DNA from: Cocos nucifera
Taxonomy: Eukaryota > Streptophyta > Magnoliopsida > Arecales > Arecaceae
NCBI GenBank assembly: GCA_006176705.1
Contig: QRFJ01000021.1
Coordinates: forward strand, 2,252,208-2,316,207
Direction: 5' to 3'
Length of the DNA: 64,000 nucleotides
Shown one piece after another: positions 50,601-62,503 of this stretch (positions are counted from its first letter, which is position 1; the number at the start of each line of letters is the position of its first letter). The notes under the pieces are model-generated. The model was given only the letters and a program-made list of their open reading frames with translations. It ran no database searches and was not told where the DNA came from. A program made the translations under genes and the position numbers.

Positions 50601-52122
50601 TGTCTGTCTGTTGCAGGGTTGTGCTCTTGTGACTATTTTTTTACTCTAAAAATTTATACCGAGTTAATCTGTTATATTGACTCCATATGGGATTTAGATT
50701 GGACGTAGACCTAAACTCTCTCACTTTCAGATTTAGAGTTGATCAGCCTATGTCGTATATTTGCCTATAGATAAACTTGGATCTTGGTCCAATAAGTATT
50801 TAAGGATTATTAATTCTGCCATGCTAAAGAACATAAGATGTTCATCAGCAGTAGGGCATTCCTTTTGGAAAGAAGTTTCTTAAAGAAGGAACTGATGTCT
50901 ATCAAGTTAAACTTGTAAAAGTTTGACTAGTAGAAAGGAACTGACATTATCTGATAAACCTATAGAACCAGATTTGATCAGATCAAATTTGGAGCCCACT
51001 AAAGTGTCACCTTTAAGGAGATCCAGTAGAGTACCGCGTTAGTTGGATAGATATTTCAGTGTCTAGGTTCGAGATGGCGATCATGTTGAGCTCGATAAGA
51101 ATAATAAGGATCCGATCATCTATAAGGATACAGTGCAGTAGCCTGATTCTGAGAAATGGCTTGGAGCCATATGATCCAAATTGAAGTCTATGAAAATCAA
51201 TAGTGTATGGACACTAGTTGATTATCTGAAGGGATAAAACTCATTAGGTGTGAATAAATTTTTAATAGGATCATAGTAGCACAGATGAAAAGATAAGGAC
51301 CTATAAAGTCCATCTAAGTATCATCTCAGAGTTCGAATATACGTTCTGAACGTATATCTTAGTTATGAACAAAGACAAACCCTGTACTTATTATTGAGCA
51401 AAATATTTTGTAGTGTTATTACTTATGATGTTTAAGAATGAAATTTTTTTAATCAAGAATAGCATTCCAACATTGTAAGAAATAAAGATTTAGCTGTTAT
51501 CTTATTTATCCATATACGAGATTAGACATGATATACTTATTAGAGGTAGTGAGGAGATACCAGTCTGATCCAAGTAAGAACTACTGGAGAATTGTATAGA
51601 CAATCCTAAAGTATTTAAAAAATACTAAGATCCAGTGACTCAAATATGAAAATACTGACTTAAAATATATGGATGTTTTGATTTCAGTCAGAACAAGATG
51701 ACAACAAGAGAATGTCGACTCATATCCTAATTGTAGGAGCAATCTGCTGAAAAGATTTCAAGCAGGATACTTTAGTCTATTTAGTTAGTGATGTAGTGTA
51801 CATCATGGCATATGATGCTGCCATATAAGCTGTGTAGTTACTGAGGTTCATTAGCAGATTGAGAGTGGTACCCTCCACCCATAGTCCAGTCCTATCGTAG
51901 CACTGGAGCCATAGCTCAGACTAAAGAATTGAAGGATTAGTATATTCTGCATCATTTTCATTTTATATTTGATCTGGGTGACGTCGATCTTTAGAAGATC
52001 GATGAAAAAGAAGAATTTGATCGATCCATTTGCTAAGGCCTCGGAACTAAGGAGTTCTACGAACTTAAGTGGAAGATAGGATATTTGATATCATTCTGAT
52101 TAGCTTTAGTCCAAGTAAAAGT
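47644..52122 (+). pseudogene. Internal region of the nested copia element, heavily decayed gag-pol
   Basis: It begins with an initiator-tRNA primer-binding site (47645-47655). The first 2.4 kb, where gag should be, shows no readable frame. Copia pol remnants are recognisable from about 49980 on in changing frames. Just before the 3' LTR is AGTCCAAGTAAAAGT, a decayed form of the polypurine tract seen in many plant copia elements. Confidence 0.75.
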
Positions 52123-55010
52123 TGTTAAAAAATATGTCCTAAAGTCAATCATCTAAGTAGTAGATGATTGAAATTAGTATATGAATTATCTAATAATAAT
52201 AGTAATTTAGCTATTTCATCACAAAAATTCTATTTTTCTTAAATGAACTCCTAAATTATGATGAAGTCCTTAGAATCATAATCAATCGATAAAGAAGGAT
52301 TTATCGAATAATTTTTAAATTATTCACTATCAAATGATAAGTTATTAACAAGGATGATAACTTATCGAGTGTAGATCGCTGTATGCCATATGCGTTGGTT
52401 ATCCTTGTAACCAAGTGATGTGGAGACACTGGTATGGCATTTAGGTAAGATGTAGGAGTACATCTACACTGAACGTGATCAATGTAGCACTCTACTATTA
52501 AGAATAGCTAGCTAAGGTTAATGGATATAAGTATTTCTCCGACCTAAGATCGCCATGGTGATTTGCGAGCAACTCACTATACTTTACTGCTGGACTGTCT
52601 GTATTTCTAATATAGATGATGAAAAATTTTTAGGTACAGTCAAGTACTTATAGAATCGGTGTGTGAGTTAAGATGGGATTGACCACTCCTGATTAACTTT
52701 AGAAAGAGAATATCTCGTTATGTTTTAATTTAGCAAAATCTAGGTCTGGGTAATCCTCGTGAGGTGTCACGAGATTTGCAAAATTTTGAGATACAATAGA
52801 GATGATTTGTATGAGTGTTTGACAGCATACTCGAAGTCATCTTAAGCATTATTAGTCATAGGGATGAATTATATGGTAACCATGAGTCAGGGTTCTAAGA
52901 ATATTGCTTTGCATACATTCGACCTATTCGGACGTTGGAAACCATTGCTAGATGGTAACTTCGATTGGTATAGAAATTAATTTCTATGCTATCGACTTAG
53001 ATTCGAACCTATGGAGTCACACACATTAGAGCTTGTAATCTAATCGGATGATTAATCGATGATTGAGAATCATTCTGAGGTCAAACATTCAATGCGATTG
53101 ATGTTTGACCTAATGCAAGTATTGTAGGAGGATCGATTAGCAATTGGATTGATAATTGGCTCAAGTTGATTGAGCAATCGAGCTGAGATCAAATCTAATT
53201 AAATTAAATTTAATTAAAATTAGTTTGAACTTAATTAGATTAAGTTTAATCAATTTATTAGATAAGCCAATTGCAAGGAAAGAATAATTTCTTGTTTGAC
53301 TAGAACTTGGGTGCACCTGATTGACTTAGGATTTAAATCAGATTTAAATCCTGATTTAATTAGGCTCCTAGTTGGACTAAGATCATTCTTAATTAGATTA
53401 TATTTAATAAAATTTAAATTTAGTTTAAACTTATTTTGACCTAGTCAAACAAGAGGAGTTTCAGTTGGACTGGGACTCTCTCTCTTTTACTTGCGCCTAA
53501 GAAAGCCCATGCCGTATTTTAATTCCAAATTTTTTTCTATGATTTCCACACCTAAGAAATAATTTTTTACATCCCATTATCTTAGGAATTAGATTTAAAT
53601 TTGATTTGATCAAAATTATGAGGAAATTAAAAATTATTTTATACTTGGAAGAATCTTCTTTGACCCAAACTCCTCCCTCCCTTGTGCGCCCACTTTCCTC
53701 ATGCCTTCAATATTATTTCTGCCCTTTCTCCCTTTCTTTAGGGCTTTAGTTTTCTGTTTCACACACCAAAAATCAAGGAAGGGGCGTCCAAGAGTTGGAC
53801 GCCCCATAGAAGTCAAAGAAGGGACGCCCCATAGAAGTCAACTTGGACGCCCCATAGAAGTCCTTCTTTGACTAGGTTTTAACATAGTTTTATAATATAA
53901 AGGGGACACCTCTTTCTTTAACCATAGAGGACATAAAAAATCCTAAAAAAATTATAAAAAATTAGAGAAGAAGGAGAAGAAGGCATGGAGGATTTGTGGC
54001 ACTAAGATTCATGAAGAAGAGCCCTTAATTAAGACATCAAAAGTTGATATCTTGAAAAGACAATGTAAGAGAAGATTGTCTTCTCTTATATTTTTCTTTT
54101 ATGTTTCTCTCTATCTATTTTATTTATAATTTTTATATGATAAAAATATGTGAGAGAGAAAAGTTGGATGTGGGAATGAGTGCTCTAAGTTGTTGAGACA
54201 TGGTGTTAATTTTTGGACATGATCTGATCATATCCTGATGAGAGAAAGAGAAGAGAAGAAAGATTTTCTCTTAGGATTTCTTAGAGAATCATTTCTCTCT
54301 AATTTTTATGAAATTTTTGTATAAATAAAATAAAAAATCTTAGATCTAGAAACTTAGGAAAAATCCTAGAGGAGAAGGTCTCCTCTTGTCCTAGCATAGA
54401 GATATTTTTAGGACATCAACCATTGATGTCCTGAAGGAGAAGATTTATTTTTTCTTAGAATTTATTTTTTTTTATTTTATTTTTTGATTTATGAAAGATC
54501 TAAGGGTTGGATTCCTTCCTTTTTTCTCCTTGTGTTCTTCATCTCTTGGAGTTTCAAGAGATTTGAAGAACACTGATTAACCATCAAGAGGAATCTGTGA
54601 GAAGCTAGCACTTCGAGCGGATATTTATTCAACGAACCTTCGATCTATGTTACAGGTTCGTGTGAATAACCTATAGAGGTCGGATACATGTGCGGCTCTA
54701 AAGACAACAACGGATTCAATCGTGAATTTTTCGATCTATGCAAAGATAAGAGATCTGATCTCTTGGTAACCTAGATGTGATCTAGGATTAAATCTAGAAT
54801 TATTCTAGATCTAGATATCAATACCACTTATGATTAATTTAATTTTAGATTTATATTTGCATCATAACATATTATAGATCCTTGATGTAGGATTTTATAA
54901 TTTGATTATATGCATATTGTAGATTAAATAGTTTAATCTATGTCTTTTGCTGCTCTATATTTCGAAAAAATTTTGAAATCTATGCATGAAATCCTGCATG
55001 TTATCTATCA
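52123..55010 (+). repeat. 3' LTR (2888 bases) of the nested copia element
   Basis: Direct copy of 44771-47643 with a TATAAA at 53896-53901. It carries a local expansion absent from the 5' LTR: GACGCCCCATAGAAGTC occurs three times between about 53797 and 53862, against a single GATGCCCCATAGAAGTC near 46466 in the 5' LTR. Confidence 0.92.
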
Positions 55011-55015
55011 AAAAC

Positions 55016-57450
55016 AACCATGCGGCATAGAAAGATACAACTAGTGCCTAGATCTAAACATCTATACCCATGGTAGTGTGGAGGATAGCTAAGGAAGATA
55101 TACAGATGAGATTATGGTTCAAGTTTGTGTTGCATGTAAGGTCTTAGATAAAAAAAATACAAACACCTAAAGACAGAAAGAGAAGAGTAGTCTAGAGAGA
55201 GAGCATGTAAAGGTTGATATGGAGACTGAAAATGAAAAGATTTAGTGGGTAGACGATTAATAAGAAATATTGTAGTTTCAAAGGCATAATCCTAATATTT
55301 GGGAGGTAAGTGAGAATGAGTAAGGAGAGTAAGCCCTATATCCATGATGTGGCATTGTTTGCACTTAGCAGAACCATTTTACTGAGGTGTGTAAGGACAA
55401 GATATACAATGAAAAATATCATGATTTTGTAGTTTATTTTGAAATTTATGTGATAGAAATTCCTTGGCACCATCAGAATATAAGTATTTAATTTTATAGT
55501 CAAAGAGAGTTTCAATTTATATATGGAAGGCACGGAATATACGAGTAATTTTGAAACATTGTTTTATAACAAAAAAACTATGAATATTTATTGAAATCAT
55601 CAATAAAGTATATGTAATATGAATGACTAGAGCATGAGAGAATCATTGTAGGACCCCATATGTCTATATGAACAAGCTTAAATAATTTGATACTTTTATT
55701 CTTGGTAATAAGAAAGGATCAATTAAATTTTTTGCCCATTTGGCATGCAGAACAAATATGTGAAGCATGAATATTCAATGAAACTTTAGAGTTTAATGTC
55801 CATGCAATAATAGGAAATGCAAGATGACCTAAATGCTGGTGCCATAAAATACTTGAAGTAGAGGTGGATGAGAGAGCCTGTGGATCAAGAGAGTATCTAG
55901 AATTTAGATGGAAGCAATACAAGCCATCTTTAACCGATCCCTGGAGCAGCTCCTAGTGTGTACAAAGGTCCTTAATAATGAAATAATCAGGATAAAGTTC
56001 AAAATAACAAGTATTATTACACACAAATTTAGAAATAGACAATAAATTTTTGAAAATTTTGGAAGCATAAAAGATATTTTTCATATGTAAAGGACGAGAA
56101 AATATATGTAAAGTGAAAGAACCAGAGGCAAGGACATGCAAACCTAAGCCATCACCGATAAATACATGATCTATGCTAGATTGATCTTCTCTGATATACT
56201 TAGATTGGCAAGATCAGATATCACATGGTGTGTCACACTGAAGTCAATATATTAGTCTAAGTCATGTATGCCAGAAAGAGAGCTATGAAAAGAGTGGGCC
56301 TGTGCTGGGAAAAAGTCATGCTAGCAAAATAGGATAGTGTGTCTGAGCCTTTACACAATTGATAAATAACTTGAGATCCATAATAATTAGAAGTGTTATT
56401 AGGCCCATAAGACTCCATATGACAGGCCAAATTATTTCGCCCAAACTCAAAAGAATAAGACTGCATTATGTAGTCACCAAGTTCAGATGAGTTAAGCTGA
56501 GTTTAGTGAGTAGGCGCATATGGAAATGATAAAAGCCCTCTATGATGAAAAATAGGTTGCACATGAGAAGATCCTCATCCATGTCGAGAATAACTGCGGC
56601 GTCCGTCATAGCCACCATGCCATCCATGAGGAGAGCGACATCGCTATAAATGGAGGCACCACGTTCGTCAGTCCACTTCATGGTTGGCGGTGGTGTGGGT
56701 CTGAGAATTCTAGAGAGAGGTGGTGGTTGCTCGGTTGCGGCGGTGAAGTTGCATCGTGCCTCCTCCTGAAGAAGAAGGGCCTATAAATCATAGGTGGTCA
56801 TGATGCACAATGTTGGGGCTCGGGCTAAGACCAAAGATTTCTATTCTGAGCCGAGTCTAATGGCGATTTGATGATTCAAGTCGATTGGAGAAACGGGTTT
56901 GCTGATTTGAGCAAACTGATTCGCGACGTCCTTCATTGATTTTAGGTATTCAAGATGGTTTTACTAAGTTTGCTGAGTTGTCACCATTGGTGGTCGATGA
57001 AGTCGGCTTGGGCCATCATTTGAGAGTCGAAAAGGTTGAATAGAGTCGACCAGACATCATGTACACAGCAAAGTCTGACAAGGTTAGCCCCGACATTCTG
57101 ATCAACGGAGAGGAGGACCGTGAGTGTAAACTGATCATGAACTATCCATTGTTCATATGCTAAATTAGAGATTAAGTTGTCATCCTTGTCGCAAATCATG
57201 ATTGGTGGTGCTGGGATAGAGCCATCGGCATACCCGAGATGATGATACACACAGAGAAGAGCCGACATGATATTTTTTCACACGTAAAAGTTGGATCCAT
57301 CAAGTTTAATAACTAGATTTGGGATTATTGAAGGAAGAGTGGGTGTAGCTTACATGGACGAAGAGAATTGAGCCATTCGAGGAAGATAGAGAGGTTGAAA
57401 GAGAAATTAAGAAGATTGGGCAAGTTAAAAAATTATAAAAAAAATGGTAA
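55016..57450 (-). pseudogene. Outer copia: gag, GAG-pre-integrase and integrase part, broken
   Basis: The gag N-terminus includes LLCVYHHLGYADGSIPAPP (57268 downwards). It continues with NLAYEQWIVHDQFTLTVLLS and VWSTLFNLFDSQMMAQ, typical of copia UBN2-like gag. A stop codon lies a few codons upstream of this block in the same frame. A GAG-pre-integrase block at 55719-55922 reads ILWHQHLGHLAFPII and HICSACQMGKKF. Integrase remnants follow in several frames at 55336-55560. The sequence stops in the spacer between integrase and reverse transcriptase, where the nested element inserted. Confidence 0.8.
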
Positions 57451-57479
57451 AAGCTGCTTAAGAGATGGCTCTGATACCA

Positions 57480-57759
57480 TGAAAGATTTTAGAAAAAGAA
57501 TTTATAGAAATCTTATCTTATTCGTCAAGGTGAATCTGCTCATATTATAAAGAGGTGTGATATGCATAATTATGTTAATAAAAAATTATATGAATCAAAT
57601 ATAAATTTAAATATTTTTAATTTATAGATTATACAATCATGACTGATTTTTTGATTTATTTTCAGTATTATCTCTATTATACAAATTCAAATATTTCTAA
57701 TTTATAGATTACACAATCATGACTGATTCTCCGATTTATTTTCAATATTATCTTTATCA
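57480..57759 (-). repeat. 5' LTR of the outer copia element
   Basis: Matches 42540-42822. Both LTRs contain an internal tandem duplication of about 75-80 bases built around ATAGATTACACAATCATGAC. Confidence 0.88.
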
Positions 57760-57892
57760 GCTTCATTTCCAAGAGGATAAGAAAACATAAGAATTTGATT
57801 GAGATGCCTTCATGATTTTCTTCTTCCTCCACACCCCTTCTTTTCCTTCCCACTTAATTTAGGGTTCATTCCTCTCCTCCCCATTTGATTTA

Positions 57893-58763
57893 AGGGGTGT
57901 TTGGTATAAGATGATCAACCCAATATTAAGGATGATGTAGATGAAGGTGAAGAAATCACTGTATTTGATTGTACCATAGTGATCCTACATAACAATGATC
58001 TCAAATCGTCCCCATTCTTCAAATCAACACCTAATTTAGTAATGGGATATCCATCTTTAAGTTTGAAAATTCAAGATCACCCTTCGATAGTAATTTTGGG
58101 CTAAAATTTGAGGATAAAAATATCCTTCAGTCTAGCCAAAATAATTAATATATCAATATATCATTAATATATTATATATATGATATTATATTATATTAAT
58201 ATTATATACTATATTTATGATATATATTATATTATAATATATTGTTAATCATATCATTATCATATTATGATTCATTGATATTTTAAATTAGAGTATAAAT
58301 ATCTTATTATACTTTATATATATATATATATATATATAAGTATTTAATATATTACTTCTATTTGCCTCATTTTTATAATCAAGATAAGTATTCGTATTAA
58401 CAAATAATATATTATAAATAAAAATAGTAATTTTATAATATTAATTAATATATTTTTATAGGATTAATAATTTTTAGGGCTAATAAATATATTTTTATAG
58501 AATATATTGATTATTAATATATTAATAAATCTATTTTTATGCAATATATTATGAATAGTTTTGGTATCATATGATAAGTAATCTTAGATTTTTATGGATT
58601 ACCAAATAGGCTACTCACAAAAATCTAGGGATCTTTAATCATAGAACCATAGTCTACTGAATGCAGTGATCTTAGATTATTGGGGATCAAATCATCATGG
58701 TATTTGGATTATCGATGATTTTAAATCACTGTGATGATCCCATTTAGGTTACCAAATGCTATC
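57893..58763. mobile_element. Candidate PIF/Harbinger-like MITE
   Basis: The left end reads AGGGGTGTTTGGTATAAG; the right end in reverse complement reads GATAGCATTTGGTAACC. They share a TTTGGTA-centred terminal repeat. TTA flanks both sides (57890-57892 and 58764-58766). The interior is extremely AT-rich, with an (AT)n run near 58315-58338. The inverted repeats are short and imperfect, so this remains tentative. Confidence 0.4.
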
Positions 58764-58766
58764 TTA

Positions 58767-59620
58767 GGGTTTATTTGACATTAAGGATAGTTTGGATATT
58801 TTATAAAATGATAGTACTATCTATGATACTATTTCATTAATGGAGATAGATAGTAAAATTATACTAAAATATTTAGATAATTAGAAGGATTAGTTGGATA
58901 TTTTTTAAAATATAGAAGATAGAAATAAAATTGAATTAAAGTTGAGAAGATATTTTATAATTTATTTTAAAAAAAATGAAGGGATCTTGGCAATGCAATC
59001 TATTCCAACGAGTCAATAGGCATGCATCATACTTTTCTTGCCTAGAGCATGCGATTCGATAGTTTTTTTTTTTTTCATGACAATGTAGAGAGGAAGGAAG
59101 GCGGACCTGTCTCTAAGAATTCAGGAGAAATTATTGTATGAACCGGGTCTAATTTGACCAAGGCCAATCTTGGAGCATGTGGATAACGTGCGATCGAATA
59201 ATGATGAAATACAAAAAAATTATTGGTTCGAACTATTTTACCACGTGTATCTTGCACTAATTAATAATAAATCATAGATAACAGTAAAAGTCAAAAAAAA
59301 ATATATTATTACCTATGCATTATTTAAAGTTTTAAATAAAAAAAATTGATTTTTATTATTATCTATAATTTATTATTAATTGATGTAAAATATATGTGGT
59401 AGAATAATTCTAACAAATAATTTTGGAATGCGGCGTGTTGTCCACCATGGATTTGGCATAGTCCATTGGACAAGGTCTAAGTAATAATTAAATGGAGCGA
59501 AGAATTGTGAGGAGCGCGGATACCTCCACCGTACCCACACGCTTCTATTTCTTCATTCGTGGAGGACAATACCTCCATCATCCACATGCTTCTGTTTCCC
59601 TCTAGTTCCATTCTCTACCA

Positions 59621-59664
<44 letters not shown>

Positions 59665-59825
59665 CTATGGTTCCAAAAATAAAAAAATCCGATCAGATCT
59701 TTTATTTGTGCTCTCTCTCTTCCTTCTTCTTTCTTTCTTTTTTCTTTTTTTCTTTTTTTCTCTTCCTCCAAGATAAAAGAAAGAGTGATTCATGCCTTCT
59801 TTCTCTCTGTAGGGCATATTGATAA
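58767..59825. other. AT-rich intergenic sequence with a CT microsatellite
   Basis: No gene recognised. (CT)n occupies 59623-59660, followed by a CT/T-rich tract to about 59765. Short open frames over this tract on both strands are products of the low complexity. Confidence 0.55.
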
Positions 59826-60081
59826 GAGCTTATTTGGATGGTTGAACTAAAATTCTATCAAATTTATAATTTAATCATAAAAAAAATATAAAATTATAAA
59901 TTATATTAGATTTATTTTATAACTATCTAGGATCATCTTTTGAATGGATTGGCTCAAATCTCACTCAAAAGATTGCCCTGAATAGCTGTAAAATAGGTGT
60001 AATTCAGTCTATAATTTCATATTTTTTGTAATTGGACTATGAATTTAATAAGATTTTGAGTTTAACCATCCAAATAAATAC
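59826..60081. mobile_element. Tourist-like MITE (PIF/Harbinger type)
   Basis: The 256-base element is flanked by TAA on both sides (59823-59825 and 60082-60084). Its terminal inverted repeats are about 28 bases: left GAGCTTATTTGGATGGTTGA, right in reverse complement GTATTTATTTGGATGGTTAA. Size, AT-rich interior, 3-base TAA duplication and absence of coding capacity all fit a Tourist-like element. Confidence 0.7.
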
Positions 60082-60084
60082 TAA

Positions 60085-61128
60085 ATATTAGGGATCATGA
60101 AAGTTTCTAATATTGAGATGCCATGGAGGGTGACGAGGCCTGGCGTGCTTTAGAGGTGATGATGATGGCGATTAGCTGCCATTCATTGTTGGCAGGCGAG
60201 AGCCAATTCCAAACAAGTAGGCGCCAAGGGGTACCATCACCACGCACCAGAGGAGGTGGTCTGGAGGTGTGGCAAATCCAATTGCACCATTTTACCAAAA
60301 AAATCCCATTGCACCAGATGGGAAAGCCATAGCACCATTTAATCCGATTTGGAAGAGGGGGGAGAAAGAGAGAGATAATCAGAAAAGAAAGAGAGAGAGA
60401 GAGTTGGAAAGAGGGGAAAATTTAGGCCTCTTTTTCTTTCGGGGTACGAAAAAAGCTAGTCTCGGTAGTCTATGTACCTATGAAGGGCTGGGGCACTGGA
60501 CTGGTGTGCAAGGAAGTGTTTGGGGCTAACACTCACTTGAACCACAGTGCCGCTCTTGCTTTTGGTCATGCATCAGGATACATGAAAAAAAGTTTGACAA
60601 ACTTTAGATGGACATAAAACACTAAGCACTGCAATCATCATGCAACTCAATCTATACCAACATTTTAATATTCAAAGGGGACCATCAGATGGTCTGTTGG
60701 GTGTCCCACCTTCTCTTCTGCTGAAGAAAAAGAAGCATATAACTGCTCTATAAAGCAAGAAACTTTCATGGTAATTAGCAGTGTTCAAATTACTGATGTA
60801 AAAAATCACTAACTGAATCATTATGCAATTATTCTCAGAAACTAACATTGTTCATGTACTATTTGATAACTTTCAGATTTCATAATTTTTTATGGTTGTG
60901 TAAAAAAGGGACTAATATTTGGTAATAAAGCCTGATCACTAACAACTTGCTTGGGAAACTATCACCTTGACCCAAATATCCGACAAAAACACAGAACATC
61001 TGACATGGCATCATCTCCTTTACAGCATGAAATTAATTTTATCAGTATATAAATGGAATTGTCTTAGATATATCATCTCAAGCAGGACCCAACCCTAGGC
61101 TCCGATGGAGGATTGAAGGATACATACA
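60085..61128. other. Intergenic sequence, no gene
   Basis: A (GA)-rich tract lies at about 60360-60420. Short open frames at 60107-60530 occur on both strands and are not recognised. The rest is AT-rich, unassigned sequence up to the LTR that starts at 61129. Confidence 0.5.
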
Positions 61129-62276
61129 TGTTGTTGACGCTGAATCTGATCGTCGTCGGAGTCCTGCAAAACAAAGTTTCATCCGGAGCCGGTGGAGGGT
61201 GGCTCCGGCAGAACCCTCCGACGATCAAGTCAGCTCTGGCCAATAAGAATGGAGTGTTCGAAAATGAGTTCCGGAGCTTAGAGGAGAAGAGGAGAGCTTA
61301 GAGATCAGAGAGATCAGAGTTAGCGTATCTGGAGGGTCCTTTTTATAGCGGAGCTTGATGGTAACAACTACAGCCGCGTGCTGGCGGGCCGCTCGAGGTC
61401 CGACGAAGTCAGTCTGATAGGAAGGTACCGTCTGCAGCGAGTTGATGGTGATAGCCATCGCCGTCTGATAGCGGATCGCTGTCGTTGGCGGCGGACTGAT
61501 GGTGATGGCTGCAACTGTCTCGATACTGAGCTGTTCGAGGCCGAATAAAGAGTTGAAGGTCTTCGACGTGAGCCCATTTCGGAGGAGTTCGGACTCCTGA
61601 AGAGGAAGCTCAGAAGGAGTTCGGCTCCTATAGGCGTCTGGCTGGAGGCGCACGGCTAAGGCTCGATCGCTGGAGAGTTCGGCAGGAGCTCGGTCGGTGA
61701 GAAGTCCGACCGGAGGACGACTGCTGAGGAGTTCGGCCGCTGAGAGTCCGAGGGAGCTTAGCCGACTGAAGGGACGGCCGCTTGAGGAGTTCGACCGCTG
61801 AGGAGTTCGGGCGCTGGAGAATTCCATTAAAGCCTGATCGCTTGGAGTTCAAGGAGCTCGGCCGCTAAGCAATTCGGCCGGCTGAAGGGGTTAGAAGGAG
61901 CTCGGTCGATGAGAAGTCCGACCGAAGGAGAAGCTTGGAGGAAATTTGGCCCTCGCGGGAGTCCGACTGAAGTTCGGCCGTTGAGGGGTTCGGCTAAAGC
62001 CCGGCTGCTGGGAGTCCAAGGAGCTCGACCGCTGAGAAGTTTGACCGACTGAAGGAGTTCGGTCCAGATGCTGGGAGTCCGAAGGGGCTCGACCGCTGAG
62101 GAGTTGAAGGAGTTTGGTCTGGACGCTGGGAGTCCGAAGGGGCTCGGCCGCTGAGGAGTTCGGTCGGCTAAAGGAGTTCGGTCCAGACCTATCCGTTGAA
62201 GCTCTTCCGTGGCTACTGGCTGCATTAAGCAGGGCATCAAACTGAACTTCGGTAGGAGCGGGGTTTATCCCCAACA
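61129..62276 (-). repeat. 3' LTR of gag-only element, copy 2
   Basis: It starts TGTTGGGGATAAAC at 62276 next to the polypurine tract and ends ...CAACA at 61129 or 61132. The promoter-like TATAAAAAGGACCC lies at about 61338-61351. About 600 bases of the interior consist of irregular repeats of GAACTCCTCAGCGGCCGA-like and TTCGGACTCCCAGC-like phrases, a longer version of the texture in the copy 1 LTRs. Confidence 0.75.
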
Positions 62277-62292
62277 CTAGTCCCCCCACTCC
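62277..62292 (-). other. Polypurine tract of gag-only element, copy 2
   Basis: GGAGTGGGGGGACTAG directly precedes the LTR on the minus strand, almost identical to the copy 1 tract. Confidence 0.7.
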
Positions 62293-62503
62293 CGAGTTCG
62301 AAACTCGAAGGAAGGGGGTGTAGAAAGGGCGACTGCCGAAGTCTTCTTCCGAGCTTCGTGCTGATTCAGATCGAAGCTCGGAAGAGATCTCATCTTTAGC
62401 TAAAGTTGATGTTGAAGTTGAAGCCCAGAGGAGATCCCATCTCTAACCGAGGTTGAGGTAGGCCTTGTCTCCTGCAATCGAGGTCGGAGGTTGAGCTCAT
62501 CGG

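Larger units (their letters stand above)
44771..55010 (+). mobile_element. Copia-type LTR retrotransposon with 2.9-kb LTRs, nested in the outer copia
   Basis: 10,240 bases flanked by the perfect 5-base duplication AAAAC (44766-44770 and 55011-55015). LTRs are 44771-47643 and 52123-55010. A primer-binding site follows the first LTR after one base (TGGTATCAGAG from 47645). The 4.5-kb interior has no long open frame but keeps copia remnants in the right order: GAG-pre-integrase-like text with SSIACESCLLGKMTKSSF (about 50090-50270), an integrase-like YLKRRNWTLLDMVQS (about 50540), a RT/RNase H junction remnant LLEVVRRYQSDPSKNYWR (about 51540-51600), and RNase H tail text near 51800-51920. It inserted in the opposite orientation to its host element. 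Confidence 0.93.
42540..57759 (-). mobile_element. Ty1/copia LTR retrotransposon, split by a nested element
   Basis: LTRs of 280 bases (57480-57759, the 5' LTR) and 283 bases (42540-42822, the 3' LTR) are bounded by TG...CA. They are flanked by GCTTT (42535-42539) and GCTTC (57760-57764), a 5-base duplication with one change. Next to the 5' LTR the minus strand reads TGGTATCAGAGCCATCTC, a primer-binding site for initiator methionine tRNA. Removing the nested element (44771-55010 plus one 5-base duplication) leaves about 4975 bases, a normal copia size. The domain order gag, integrase, RT, RNase H confirms copia. Many stops make it inactive. Confidence 0.92.
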
